From: Clostridia bacterium DTU025
GTDB lineage: Bacteria; Bacillota; DTU025
Direction of reading: 5' to 3'
Length of the DNA: 55,495 bases
NCBI GenBank assembly: GCA_001513145.1
Contig: LFSP01000023.1
Coordinates: 1-55,495 of the forward strand
Made by a program: the position numbers and the translations under genes. The notes under the pieces are model-generated. The model was not told the DNA's origin. It made no database searches and was given only the letters and a program-made list of their open reading frames with translations. This document shows positions 8,662-17,732 of this stretch, piece after piece. Each line of letters opens with the position of its first letter. Position 1 is the first letter of the stretch.

Positions 8662-11076
8662 CTACGCCTCCAAACCTGTGTACCTGGCGCATGCGCGCAC
8701 CGCGCCCTCGCGGGTGTACGCCCTCAAGTCCAGCCAGACCCAATCATACCCCATACAGGCCAGCTGCTCAATGTGCCCACGGATCAGAGGCACCTCAGGG
8801 CCGTAAAGGTGCATCCGGCACCATCTGTCGGTGGCAAGCCTCAGCTCCGTGCCGTCCCCGGTCGAACGCATGAGCCACGTGTCGGCGCGACCGCGGCACG
8901 GCGCGCTGCAGCCGCCCCTACCGCCTTGTTCGCCCAGCTCCGCCCCGAGCACGCAGAGCCGAGAGGCGCCCAGGTATGGGCGCCCTCCCACCACCGCGCC
9001 TCGCAGCACATTCGGGCCACGGATAGCCTCGTCCTGAGGCACCCCAGGCACCTGGCCGAGGCCGCAATACGGCACCACGAACCCGGCGGCACCGGCATCG
9101 ACGGCCCATCGCATCGCCTCCGGGCTGGCTACGGAGCAGCCCGGGCCAAGCACGACGGCGTCCGGAGCCGCGTCAAGGCTTGCCGCCAGGAGGGCGACAT
9201 CTTCCACCACGATGAGGTCTGCGCCGGCATCGCTGGCTCTCATCATCTGGGAGACCGCATGGTCCAGGTCGTCGTCGGACATCGCCACGTCGGAACAGTA
9301 TGCGCACACGAGACCGGCGCCCTTGGCTTCGGCGAAATAGTCCATCATCGCAGAGTAGCTCGAATCGGGGTTCAGGCACACGCCGTCGGCGCCTGCGTCG
9401 GCGATGGCCAGCGGGTCGATGTCGCCGCGCACCATCACCATCACCCTGACTCTGGACGGCTGAGCCGCCAGTAGGGGGCCAGTCTCAACGCCATCAAGAC
9501 GGACCGACGGAGATGGCGCTGCCTCCCCGGAAAGCGCCGACGCCTGCCCAAGTGTGGGCGATAAGTACTCTCTAACGAGCTTTGCCAGGGCATTTCTCCT
9601 CACGGCGTTCACTTCTGACGGCGGCAGATACAGCCCGGGCTCTACATGACACACCACCCGGCCAGGCCTTAGCGGGCGGCCGCCGAACCTCGCGAGCTCC
9701 CTTGCCAGCCACTGCTCGCTGATGCCCGAGCCATCCGCCGGCACGGCCTGTACCCGGCCCCGCTCTTCGACCTCCACGGTCCGGATGCCCGCGCCACCGT
9801 CCGCCGTTTGGGGTCCGGCAGACCTGCACCGGCCCCGTGCTCGAAGCCTGACAACGAGCGGAGCCCCCACAGCGAGGTGCGCGTCCACGTCCACTTCGAC
9901 GCAGGCGGGGACAGTGTCTGCAGAAGGCTCGCTCCCTGGCGCCCAGACCCTGTACACCGTATCCCCAGGCATCACCCTTCCGCCGACGTTCGCCCACACC
10001 CGGGATCCCGCAGGCCATGACCGGCCGGCGGGCTTGTCCACTAGGTTCAGCCTCACAGCGTCTGCCCCGCCCCCGGCCGTCCTTGCCTCTAGCCGGTCGG
10101 AAACCCGAACCTCTAGTGAGAGCCTGATCAGGGCACGGCTGTCGGCACGTCGCACCGACTCCACTTTGCCCACCGCCACACCTTCGCCGCCGGGGTGGCC
10201 TCTGTTGACGAGATGGCGAATAGAACCCGCCATGTAGAACCCAGGGCCCAGCCCCGTGTTGAACGTGGAGCTGAGGCTGCGGAACTGCTGGGCCAGGCCT
10301 GGCCGGTGGCCCCGCTTGCCCATCAGCCAATCCACCTCGGCGCGGTATACCCTGCATACGGCCGCAACCCAGGCGGGCCCCATGCCAGCGGCGTTGATCA
10401 CCAAGACTTCTACCCCAGCGAACCGTAGCTGCCTCAGCGGCTTGATGGCGGCCAAAGTCTTGAGGTTCAGGAGGTACGCGTCGGCCAGCTCTGACCGTGG
10501 CGTTTCGGCGCCGTCTTCCGGCGCATGCAGCTGCCAGCGCTTGGACTGGAGCCCCAGTCTCCAGGATGGACCGAACTCGCCGCACGCGGGCCCGCCGTAC
10601 GTCAGGTCCAGTCTCCCATGGACATAGGCCCAGAGTTTGAGGCTAGAACCTTCCGCCGCCCTGGCGATTTGGCCCACGGCCAGCTGAGGGCTGACGAAGG
10701 CGCCTGAAAGCCCTGCGCGCTCGTAAAGCTCCCGCCGCCTGCCGCTGGAAAGCGCCAGGTCGCCGCCGGCCACCACCGCAAAGGACGGCATCGCGGCCCG
10801 GGCCAGGGCGAGCATCCCCAGGTCTTTCACGAGAAGGCCCTCCGCGCCGGCTGCAGCGCATTCGGCCATAGCCCTGGCGACAGCGTCGGAAGGGTGGGCA
10901 TTGGGACATCGATGCCCCAGGTCAACCCATACCGAGGCGCCGCACAGATGGAGATCCTCTATGAGCCTTGCGCCGTCTGCGAGCTTGAGCGGATCGACGC
11001 TGATGCACACGCCGTCAGCGCCTGCACCCACCGCGGCCAGCGCCTCGGCGCGCGTCAGAACCTGTGCCACCAGCAA
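8662..11076 (-). CDS. Tandem U32 peptidase-like protein
   Basis: An 804-residue protein of the U32 peptidase/collagenase-like superfamily. It opens with a TIM-barrel-type repeat (TRAEALAAVGAGADGVCISV) and has a second barrel-like half (DIDPLAIADAGADGVCLNPD). The second half keeps the family signature as GGCSAPCRGRADTW. The matching place in the first half reads YGGPACGEFGPSW and has lost the paired cysteines, so that half may be structural only. U32 proteins include RNA-modifying (RlhA, TrhP) and ubiquinone-pathway (UbiU/V) members, so peptidase activity should not be assumed. I prefer the TTG at 11076, which has GGGGGAGG 8 bases upstream, over an upstream TTG at 11115 that lies inside the promoter region. 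It is followed immediately by mutS2. Confidence 0.8.
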   Translation of the reverse strand: MLVAQVLTRAEALAAVGAGADGVCISVDPLKLADGARLIEDLHLCGASVWVDLGHRCPNAHPSDAVARAMAECAAAGAEGLLVKDLGMLALARAAMPSFAVVAGGDLALSSGRRRELYERAGLSGAFVSPQLAVGQIARAAEGSSLKLWAYVHGRLDLTYGGPACGEFGPSWRLGLQSKRWQLHAPEDGAETPRSELADAYLLNLKTLAAIKPLRQLRFAGVEVLVINAAGMGPAWVAAVCRVYRAEVDWLMGKRGHRPGLAQQFRSLSSTFNTGLGPGFYMAGSIRHLVNRGHPGGEGVAVGKVESVRRADSRALIRLSLEVRVSDRLEARTAGGGADAVRLNLVDKPAGRSWPAGSRVWANVGGRVMPGDTVYRVWAPGSEPSADTVPACVEVDVDAHLAVGAPLVVRLRARGRCRSAGPQTADGGAGIRTVEVEERGRVQAVPADGSGISEQWLARELARFGGRPLRPGRVVCHVEPGLYLPPSEVNAVRRNALAKLVREYLSPTLGQASALSGEAAPSPSVRLDGVETGPLLAAQPSRVRVMVMVRGDIDPLAIADAGADGVCLNPDSSYSAMMDYFAEAKGAGLVCAYCSDVAMSDDDLDHAVSQMMRASDAGADLIVVEDVALLAASLDAAPDAVVLGPGCSVASPEAMRWAVDAGAAGFVVPYCGLGQVPGVPQDEAIRGPNVLRGAVVGGRPYLGASRLCVLGAELGEQGGRGGCSAPCRGRADTWLMRSTGDGTELRLATDRWCRMHLYGPEVPLIRGHIEQLACMGYDWVWLDLRAYTREGAVRACARYTGLEA

Positions 11077-11119
11077 TTGAGCAGCCTCCCCCAGGCGCGG
11101 ACCATACACGCCCAAGGCG

Positions 11120-11128
11120 ATTATACCA
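11120..11128 (-). promoter_or_regulatory. Extended -10 promoter for the U32-like gene and mutS2
   Basis: Read on the minus strand the sequence is TGGTATAAT, a perfect extended -10 element. No good -35 is visible, as expected for this promoter class. It overlaps the stop codon of the upstream gene and lies about 45 bases before the proposed TTG start at 11076. Confidence 0.55.
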
Positions 11129-11684
11129 GATCCCTGGTGTATGCCGAGGCAGCGCTGCGGATCGACTCATCGTGGGCGTTGCGTGCGAGCCACTCCACGT
11201 ATCCCGGGTCGATCTGCCAGATGTCGTCCAGGGACTTGCCGGCGTACTTGCCGAACTTGATGCTGGGCACCGCTCTGGCAGGCGCGGCTGGGCCGAACTC
11301 AACAGCGGGTTCCTCTACGGTGTCGTCGGTGTCGGCGTCGCCTCCCAACTCCTCCAGGGCCACCATCTCTATGCCCACGGCATCCCTCATTGCACGGGCT
11401 TTGGCGCGGGTGGCCGCCATCCTGAGAAGGTGCGGCTGTATGGTGCGGGAGACGCTGGCAGGAGAGGCGTCTCCCACGTCGCTGAAGACGCCATCGTCGG
11501 TTTCGACTTCCGCCTCGCACACCGCGTAGTATCCATTGTCTTTGTGGGGAAGCTGCACGATCCTGGTGGCTATGCGCTTTAGGCCACGCTCTTTGGCTAG
11601 CTGCAACACGCCTCCGTAGAGAATGAAGTCGCGTCCGTTGAGGTTGCGTACGAACTTATCCCTGAATTCCCGGCTCAGCTCCAT
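11121..11684 (-). CDS. RAD52-like DNA repair protein with ExoX-type C-terminal module
   Basis: A 187-residue protein. The N-terminal 130 residues (NLNGRDFILYGGVLQLAKERG, YYAVCEAEVETDDGVFSDVG, RMAATRAKARAMRDAVGIEM) match a conserved Firmicutes family often annotated as RAD52/22-like or single-strand-annealing-like. After an acidic linker, the last 45 residues (KFGKYAGKSLDDIWQIDPGYVEWLAR) look like the small module at the C-terminus of exodeoxyribonuclease X. No nuclease catalytic residues are visible, so the role (single-strand DNA binding or annealing) is an inference. The ATG at 11684 has AAGGAG 8 bases upstream and is preferred to the GTG at 11693. It lies 18 bp behind the DUF421 gene and is probably co-transcribed with it. 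Confidence 0.7.
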   Translation of the reverse strand: MELSREFRDKFVRNLNGRDFILYGGVLQLAKERGLKRIATRIVQLPHKDNGYYAVCEAEVETDDGVFSDVGDASPASVSRTIQPHLLRMAATRAKARAMRDAVGIEMVALEELGGDADTDDTVEEPAVEFGPAAPARAVPSIKFGKYAGKSLDDIWQIDPGYVEWLARNAHDESIRSAASAYTRDLV

Positions 11685-11702
11685 GCCGACCACTCCTTGA
11701 CA

Positions 11703-12407
11703 TCAGTCGTTTCGGGACAGCTCATCCAGGGACACCTCGTTCTTCATGGCCACGTACACGTCGCCCATGCTGTCGATGCTGGCGAAGAAGACTTCTTTCA
11801 CCTCTTGCACGCCTTTGGCCTGAAGCATGTCGCTGAGGTCCTTTACGGTGAGACCCAGCATCTTGAGGTAGCGGTACTGCACCACGCCGTCGGCGACCAG
11901 AGGCAACGCGGGCCCCTCGTACGGCGTCGGGAGGCCGAGGTCGCGCGGGGTAACGGGCCTGGCCTGGCTCTTGGGAAGCACGCTGAGGCTGCCCGACGGC
12001 TCCAACACGGCGAACTCCACGTCAGCTACGTTGAAGTAGCCCTCCCCGCGCAGCTGCGTCATGACATCGTTGATGTTGTACCTCAGCCGCTTCATGTTGG
12101 AGCTTATGATCTTGCCATTCTCGATGATGACTGTGGGCTCTCCGATGATCACGCGGCGGACGCCCTGGTACTTGAGACATGCGGCGGCCATGACCACATG
12201 GAGCAGGGCCAACACCACTATGGGGGCGATTCCGTGGGTCAGCGGTATATCCTGCTGCTGAAGCGGCAATGCGCCGAGCTCCGCTATGGTTATGGCCACC
12301 ACGAGATCGAAGGGTGACAGGTTTCCGATCTCGCGCTTGCCCATCAGACGCATGCTGGCCAGCACGAACGCGTAGACCACCAGCGCCCTTGCCACGATGT
12401 GAAGCAT
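11703..12407 (-). CDS. DUF421 (YetF-family) membrane protein
   Basis: A 234-residue protein with three hydrophobic segments in the first 85 residues and a soluble C-terminal part. Family marks are GKREIGNLSPFDLVVAITIA, a GEPTVIIENGKI strand and RLRYNINDVMTQLRGEG. YetF-type proteins are widespread in spore formers; the biochemical function is not known and some members affect spore proteins or germination. The ATG at 12407 has GGGAGG 7 bases upstream; the upstream extension is not protein-like. A promoter nested in an inverted repeat lies just upstream at 12428-12465. Confidence 0.88.
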   Translation of the reverse strand: MLHIVARALVVYAFVLASMRLMGKREIGNLSPFDLVVAITIAELGALPLQQQDIPLTHGIAPIVVLALLHVVMAAACLKYQGVRRVIIGEPTVIIENGKIISSNMKRLRYNINDVMTQLRGEGYFNVADVEFAVLEPSGSLSVLPKSQARPVTPRDLGLPTPYEGPALPLVADGVVQYRYLKMLGLTVKDLSDMLQAKGVQEVKEVFFASIDSMGDVYVAMKNEVSLDELSRND

Positions 12408-12427
12408 GGTGCCCTCCCATACATGAA

Positions 12428-12465
12428 CTAGCGCGTGAGCACACACTATTATGCCCACGCGCTAG
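12428..12465 (-). promoter_or_regulatory. Inverted repeat flanking a -10 element before the DUF421 gene
   Basis: CTAGCGCGTG (12428-12437) and CACGCGCTAG (12456-12465) form a perfect 10-bp dyad with an 18-base centre. On the minus strand the centre carries CATAAT, with CTGACC 17 bases further upstream, so a plausible promoter has its -10 inside the dyad. This could be an operator or a 5' hairpin in the leader. The arrangement is read directly; a regulatory role is inferred. Confidence 0.45.
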
Positions 12466-12579
12466 ACTATGGTCAGGGGGGATGACGGCTCGATGCTAGC
12501 CTCAGCTCGCAGGTGGCGAGCGCCGGGCAGCGGTTGCGCCGACTCTCACCGCGTCCGGTCCGTTCCCCGTCCGGCCAAG

Positions 12580-14301
12580 CTATTCTCTATTTCTGAGCCA
12601 GCTCAGCAGCTCATCCAGGGGCCTGGCATTCAGCACGTTGCGCGGCCCAAGCCAAGCCCGTCGTGCGGTCCAGATGCCGAACTTGATGTTTTCCAGTTCC
12701 TCAGCTGCATGGGAGTCGGTGTTGATGGCCACCATCACCCCAGCCTCCATCGCTGCCCTGGCGTTCACGTCGGAAAGATCCATCCTCTCAGGGTAGGAGT
12801 TGATCTCCAGCGCAGTGTTGGTGGCCTTCGCCTCCCTGATCACGGCCTCTATGTCAACGGCATACCCAGGCCGCCTGCCCAGAAGGCGCCCGGTGGGATG
12901 GGCGACGATGTCGACGTTGGGGTTGCGCATGGCCTTGATAATCCTGGAGGTGATGGTCTCCTTATCCTGCTTGAAACCACTGTGTATCGACGCGATCACG
13001 ATGTCCGCCCTTTCCAGAAGGCTGTCATCGAAGTCAAGCGAGCCGTCTCTCAGGATGTCAACTTCGGATCCGGCGAGTATGTGGATGCCCGGCACTTCCC
13101 TGCGGGCACGCTGGATCTCCTCCAGCTGCTGCAGGAACCGCTCCTCGGACAGCCCCCTGGCGATGGCGAGGGACCGGGAGTGGTCGGTGATGGCGATGTA
13201 CTCGTAGCCCATGTCGCGGGCGGCCCGCGCCATCTGGGCTATGCTGAGCGTCCCGTCGCTCCAGTTGCTGTGCATGTGCAGGTCGCCCCTGATGTGGCTT
13301 GCCTCGATGAGCATTGGCAGCTCATGGGCCAGGGCGGCGTCTATCTCTCCCCGGTTCTCGCGGAGCTCCGGGGGGACGTAGTCCATGCCCAGTAGTGCGT
13401 AGAGGTCCTCCTCTGAGTGAACCGGGAGCACGGCGCCGTCGGAGTCGCGGGTGACCCCGTACTCGCTGATCTTCAGCCCCATCCTGCCGGCGATGCCCCT
13501 GAGCGCCACGTGATGCTCCTTCGAGCCGGTCACGTGATGCAACGCAGTAGCGAACTGTCCTGGCTCCACCACCCAGATGTCGCACTGCACCCCGTCGCGC
13601 GTCAGCGCACTGGCCCTCACCGAACCCCTTGACAGTACCTCCTGAAACTCATCCAAACCGACGAAGGCGTCCAGTAGGCGCTTAGGATCGGTGGAGGCCG
13701 CCACGATGTCGATGTCTCCAATGGTCTCGCACCTGCGCCGGACGCTACCGCCTGGCGAGACCGCCGTCACCCCATCAACCCGTCGAAGCTCCTGGACGAT
13801 GCGCTCCACTGCCGGGAGAACCGTGTACAGCGGCCTCCTTGCCTGTGCCGACGCGTGCATGGTCAGAGCTCTGATGATGTTCTCCTCCGTTCGTTCGCCG
13901 AAGCCCGGCACTTTGCGAATCAGCCCGGAGCGGGCGGCCGCCAGCAGGCTGGCAGGGTCCTCCACTCCCAACGCGTTGTAGAGCTTCCACGCGGTTTTCG
14001 CACCTATGCCAGGCACCTGAGTGAGCCCGATGATGGCCGGAGGCACCTCGTCGCGCAGCCGCTCGAGGTACTCCATGCGTCCGGTGGCGGCGTACTCCAG
14101 AGCCTTCGCCTTCAGGGCTTCCCCCAGACCCGGAACGGACCTGTTGGCCTCTATGGCCTCGTTCACCGGCTCGTCCAGGGCAAGCACGGCCTCGGCACCG
14201 CGCCGGTAAGCCCGAATCTTGAAGGGATTCTCGCCGAGGAGCTCGAGAAGATCGGCGATCTCGCTAAAGCATTCCGCCACCGTCCTGTTGAGGTTGGCCA
14301 T
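12580..14301 (-). CDS. polX: Family X DNA polymerase/3'-5' exonuclease PolX
   Basis: A 573-residue bacterial PolX for gap-filling and base-excision repair. Helix-hairpin-helix motifs lie near VPGLGEAL (56-63) and VPGIGAKTAW (96-105). The polymerase active site is GGSVRRRCETIGDIDIV with Asp197 and Asp199, and Asp241 in VQCDIW. The C-terminal PHP domain begins DLHMHSNWSDGT (340-351), the metal-binding nuclease motif. The length is normal. The ATG at 14301 has GGAGG 8 bases upstream and overlaps the last 38 bases of cvpA, which indicates translational coupling. Confidence 0.95.
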   Translation of the reverse strand: MANLNRTVAECFSEIADLLELLGENPFKIRAYRRGAEAVLALDEPVNEAIEANRSVPGLGEALKAKALEYAATGRMEYLERLRDEVPPAIIGLTQVPGIGAKTAWKLYNALGVEDPASLLAAARSGLIRKVPGFGERTEENIIRALTMHASAQARRPLYTVLPAVERIVQELRRVDGVTAVSPGGSVRRRCETIGDIDIVAASTDPKRLLDAFVGLDEFQEVLSRGSVRASALTRDGVQCDIWVVEPGQFATALHHVTGSKEHHVALRGIAGRMGLKISEYGVTRDSDGAVLPVHSEEDLYALLGMDYVPPELRENRGEIDAALAHELPMLIEASHIRGDLHMHSNWSDGTLSIAQMARAARDMGYEYIAITDHSRSLAIARGLSEERFLQQLEEIQRARREVPGIHILAGSEVDILRDGSLDFDDSLLERADIVIASIHSGFKQDKETITSRIIKAMRNPNVDIVAHPTGRLLGRRPGYAVDIEAVIREAKATNTALEINSYPERMDLSDVNARAAMEAGVMVAINTDSHAAEELENIKFGIWTARRAWLGPRNVLNARPLDELLSWLRNRE

Positions 14302-14842
14302 CTTCGACGCCTCCTATGCCAGGTATGCCCAGGTGGTCGGGGATGTAATCCTTGACCTCGTTCCACAGGATGCCGGCCACCGGCTTCAGCGACTGCGCCA
14401 GGGACGACCTGGCTATCGCTGAATCTACGGCGGGCAGCTGCAGCGCAGACAGCAGGCTCAGCGCCACGCTGATAAGGATCATTCCCCTCACGACTCTGAA
14501 CAGAGCGCCCAGGAGGTTGTTAAGCACTGACACTCCAGGCACTCTCGCTATGAGGCCGACGCCATAGCTGAGCAGCTCCGTCAGGGCCAAAGTGCCCAAG
14601 AGCACTATGACGAACCCTAACACCGACGCCACCTGCGCCGACACCCTGGGAAAAGCCATTCGAACCAACGCGTCGGCGGCGTCGGGCCCGAAGCGTATCG
14701 CAGCCAGCACAGCCACTATGATCCCAACGAGGTCGAAAACCTGCCTGATGAGGCCGCGCCTGAAGCCCAACACCAAGTCGGCCACAAGTATCACCAGGAT
14801 CGCCGCGCTGAGCCAGTCAATATTGGCCAACAAATCAGCCAT
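14264..14842 (-). CDS. cvpA: CvpA-family membrane protein
   Basis: A 192-residue protein with four predicted membrane helices (about 13-33, 36-52, 72-96 and 112-135) and the CvpA pattern DLVLGFRRGLIRQVFDLVGII. CvpA was first linked to colicin V production in E. coli, but in Firmicutes it is a conserved membrane protein commonly next to zapA and mutS2, as here. The ATG at 14842 is preceded by GGGAAGGGG. It starts 13 bp after zapA and overlaps polX. Confidence 0.85.
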   Translation of the reverse strand: MADLLANIDWLSAAILVILVADLVLGFRRGLIRQVFDLVGIIVAVLAAIRFGPDAADALVRMAFPRVSAQVASVLGFVIVLLGTLALTELLSYGVGLIARVPGVSVLNNLLGALFRVVRGMILISVALSLLSALQLPAVDSAIARSSLAQSLKPVAGILWNEVKDYIPDHLGIPGIGGVEDGQPQQDGGGML

Positions 14843-14855
14843 CCCCTTCCCGAAA

Positions 14856-15107
14856 TCACATGCTCTCTATCACCGATATGAGCTTGCTCTGCCTCTCGAC
14901 AGCCCTCTGGCGCTCGTGCGCGAAGTTCAGAGCAGCCAGCACGGCGGCCTGCCGCGGCGACAGTCTCGGGTCGGCCTCCACAGCCCGCCGCATGCACTCG
15001 TCAACCTTGGCAGCCAGGGCCAGCACGTACTCAGTCGGAGCCTTTGCGCGGATCACGTAGTCCTCCCCCATGATCCTGCACGTGACCTTTGCAGCAACTT
15101 CAGCCAC
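14856..15107 (-). CDS. zapA: Cell division protein ZapA
   Basis: An 83-residue ZapA family member: an N-terminal beta-rich head (VTCRIMGEDYVIRAKAPTEYV), then a helical region (RQAAVLAALNFAHERQRAVERQSK) expected to form the antiparallel coiled coil that bundles FtsZ filaments at the division site. It starts at the GTG at 15107, with AAGGGG 7 bases upstream. It is the first gene of the zapA-cvpA-polX cluster, behind the hairpin that follows pheT. Confidence 0.88.
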   Translation of the reverse strand: MAEVAAKVTCRIMGEDYVIRAKAPTEYVLALAAKVDECMRRAVEADPRLSPRQAAVLAALNFAHERQRAVERQSKLISVIESM

Positions 15108-15152
15108 ATGACCACCCCTTGTCCATCACATAGCCGCCGGCGGAAATGAAAC

Positions 15153-15205
15153 GAGGGCGCCTGGCGGCGTGGTACGATCGTAGTACCATACGCCACCACG
15201 CGCCC
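15153..15205 (-). terminator. Long hairpin between pheT and zapA
   Basis: An inverted repeat of about 20 bp with a few mismatches (AGGGCGC near 15154 with GCGCCCT ending near 15205, continued by GGCGT/ACGCC and GGTAC/GTACC). On the minus strand it is followed by CGTTTCATTTCC, a loose T-rich tail. It probably ends most transcription from the T-box operon after pheT. I see no clear promoter between it and zapA, so some read-through is likely. Confidence 0.55.
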
Positions 15206-15286
15206 TGTTCCTTCTTCTCCGGATTTGTGCAGGTAGGCCCCGGGATTGCCTTGACTTGCCCGGCGGATTTCTGGGTACCGCCGATC

Positions 15287-17719
15287 CTAGCGCAGCGCTG
15301 CGCCGAACTGATCCACCAACGCCTGCCTCACCCGCGCGTGCACCTGGTTAACCTCGTCGTCGGTGAGGGTGCGTTCCATCGACCTGTACGTCACCGTGTA
15401 CGCCAGGCTGCGGTTGCCCTCTCCAACCTGAGGGCCCGTGTACACGTCGAACAGCCTCACCGATTCCACTAGATCGCCGCCGGCCTGCACAATCGCCTGC
15501 TTCACGCCTTCCGCCGGCACGTGAATGGGCAGTACCACAGCCACATCGCGATCCACCCCCGGAAAGCGTGGCAGCGGCGAGTACGCGCTGTGGAATGTGG
15601 CAAGTTCCATCAACGGCTCCAGCTCTAGTTCGAACAGCACCGTGCCCTCCGGCACATCGTAAGCCGCCGCCACATCGGGATGCAGCTGACCGACGACGCC
15701 CACGGCCCTGCCGCCCGCCACCACGCTGGCCGCCCTTCCGGGGTGGTAAGGCAGGCGGTCCATCCTCGCGTACTCCACGTGGTCGATCCCGAGATCCTCC
15801 ATGATTGCCTGCACCACACCCTTGGCGTCGTAGAAGTCGAAGGGCCTCTCTGGAGCGAACCACTGCGCAGCCTCCCGCGGCCCGGCCATGGCACCGATGA
15901 GCATCCTGGTCTCCACGGCAGGGCAAGCGCCCGTGGGCACCTGCTGCCCCGCCGCAAGCTCCGGCCCCGCCGCGTATACCCTGCCGATCTCGAACAGGAA
16001 CGTGCCGCGGGCTGACCTTCTGGTGTTCACCCTGACGCTCGCCAGTATAGACGGGATCATCGTGGTGCGCATCAGCGCCTGGTCCTCCACCATGGGGTTC
16101 AGGAGCCGGATGGCCTCCCTGCGCCCTTCGTCCACCGCCGACCCCAGCCGATCGAAGTCAGCATCTGACATGAACGGGAACGTCAGGGCCTCGAAGCCCC
16201 CTGACGCCGTCAGTACGTGACGCAGCCTCTCGGCGAACCGGTACTCGCGGCTGTAACCGCCGGCGTGGGCGCCACCGGGCAGCGTCGGCTCGACGACGTT
16301 GTAGCCCCAGATCCTGACGACCTCCTCCGCCAGGTCTATCTCCTCCGTCACGTCCCTCCGGAAGCTCGGCACTTCCACCTGGATCTCGTCTGCGGCGGAG
16401 ATGACGCCGAAGCCCAGAGGCACCAGACACGCCCGCACATCTTCAGCGGTTATCCCCGCGCCCAGACTACGGTCGATGCGGGCAGCGGTGGTCCGTATCA
16501 CCGTCGGCCGCTCCGGCGACGGATAGTTGTCGACGATGCCAGCGAATGCCTTCCCGGCGCCCATCACCTCAAACAGATGGGCAACCCTGTTCAGCGCGGG
16601 CACTGTCGTGGCTGGGTCAAGTCCCTTCTCGAACCTGGACGAGGCCTCCGTTCTGAGCTTCAGGTCGCGGGACGTGCGCCACACGCTCTGCCTGTTGAAG
16701 GTGGCCGACTCCAGGAGCACCGTGGTGGTGGAGTCGGTTATCTCGCTCTCCTCGCCGCCCATCACGCCCGCCACCGCAATCGGCTTCTCGCTATCAGCGA
16801 TGACGAGCATCCCCGGCTGCAGCGGGCGCTCCACACGATCCAGAGTCACCAGGCTCTCGCCGCTTCTGGCCCGCCTGACCACGATGCGGCCTCCGCCTAC
16901 AGCATCGAAGTCGAAGGCGTGTAGCGGCTGGTTCAGCTCCAGCATCACGTAGTTGGTGACGTCCACGATGGCATTGATGGGCCTAACGCCGGCCGCGCTC
17001 AGCCTAGCCTGCATCACTATGGGAGACTGTCCCACACCCGTCAGGCGGAACAGCCTGGCGCTATAGCGGGGGCACAGGTCGGGATCATCGATGTCGATGC
17101 TTACCCTGCCCTCGATGGCGTCGGCCAGCTCGGTAAAGGACACCTCCGGCGTGCGCAGCGTCTTTCCGGTGATGGCCGCCACTTCCCGCGCTATGCCCAC
17201 CACGCACAGGCAGTCGGGCCGGTTCGGGGTTATCTCAAACTCCAGGACTGTGTCGGCGAGAGTGTAGTGAGCCACTACGTCGTCGCCGGGCGCGATACCG
17301 CCATCCAGGTGAAGGATGCCGTCGGCCTGTGCGGAGACGCCAAGTTCCCGCGCCGAACACAGCATGCCTTCTGAGACAACGCCGCCGAACTCCATCTGGC
17401 CTATCTCAGTTCCGTCCGCGATTCTGCCGCCGGGAAGCACCACAGGCACCAGATCGCCTGCAGCCAGGTTGCTGGCGGCGGTGACCACCTGACGTACAGG
17501 CATGCCCTGCCCCAGGGCCACTTTGGCGATCTGTAGCGAGGCCGACTGCGGATGCCGCTTCAGCTCCAGCACCTTACACGCCACGATGTCGCGGAGGGAT
17601 GAGCCCACAGGGATCACCGCCTCCACCTTGGTCCCGGTCATAGTGAGCCTCTCGGCCAGGGTCTCCACGTCCAGATCTATGTCAACGTAATCCTTGAGCC
17701 ACGATACAGGAACGCGCAT
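15287..17719 (-). CDS. pheT: Phenylalanyl-tRNA synthetase beta subunit
   Basis: The 810-residue beta chain of the (alpha-beta)2 PheRS. It has a tRNA-binding OB-fold (VACKVLELKRHPQSASLQIAK, about 45-150), a B3/B4 editing region, a B5 domain (IRTTAARIDRSLGAGITAEDV), the catalytic-like core, and a C-terminal ferredoxin-fold anticodon-binding domain (FPGVDRDVAVVLP to the end). The length is normal. The ATG at 17719 has a GGGGGTGG site. It begins 13 bp after pheS and ends the T-box-controlled tlyA-pheS-pheT unit. Confidence 0.97.
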   Translation of the reverse strand: MRVPVSWLKDYVDIDLDVETLAERLTMTGTKVEAVIPVGSSLRDIVACKVLELKRHPQSASLQIAKVALGQGMPVRQVVTAASNLAAGDLVPVVLPGGRIADGTEIGQMEFGGVVSEGMLCSARELGVSAQADGILHLDGGIAPGDDVVAHYTLADTVLEFEITPNRPDCLCVVGIAREVAAITGKTLRTPEVSFTELADAIEGRVSIDIDDPDLCPRYSARLFRLTGVGQSPIVMQARLSAAGVRPINAIVDVTNYVMLELNQPLHAFDFDAVGGGRIVVRRARSGESLVTLDRVERPLQPGMLVIADSEKPIAVAGVMGGEESEITDSTTTVLLESATFNRQSVWRTSRDLKLRTEASSRFEKGLDPATTVPALNRVAHLFEVMGAGKAFAGIVDNYPSPERPTVIRTTAARIDRSLGAGITAEDVRACLVPLGFGVISAADEIQVEVPSFRRDVTEEIDLAEEVVRIWGYNVVEPTLPGGAHAGGYSREYRFAERLRHVLTASGGFEALTFPFMSDADFDRLGSAVDEGRREAIRLLNPMVEDQALMRTTMIPSILASVRVNTRRSARGTFLFEIGRVYAAGPELAAGQQVPTGACPAVETRMLIGAMAGPREAAQWFAPERPFDFYDAKGVVQAIMEDLGIDHVEYARMDRLPYHPGRAASVVAGGRAVGVVGQLHPDVAAAYDVPEGTVLFELELEPLMELATFHSAYSPLPRFPGVDRDVAVVLPIHVPAEGVKQAIVQAGGDLVESVRLFDVYTGPQVGEGNRSLAYTVTYRSMERTLTDDEVNQVHARVRQALVDQFGAALR

Positions 17720-17732
17720 TGCCCACCACCCC

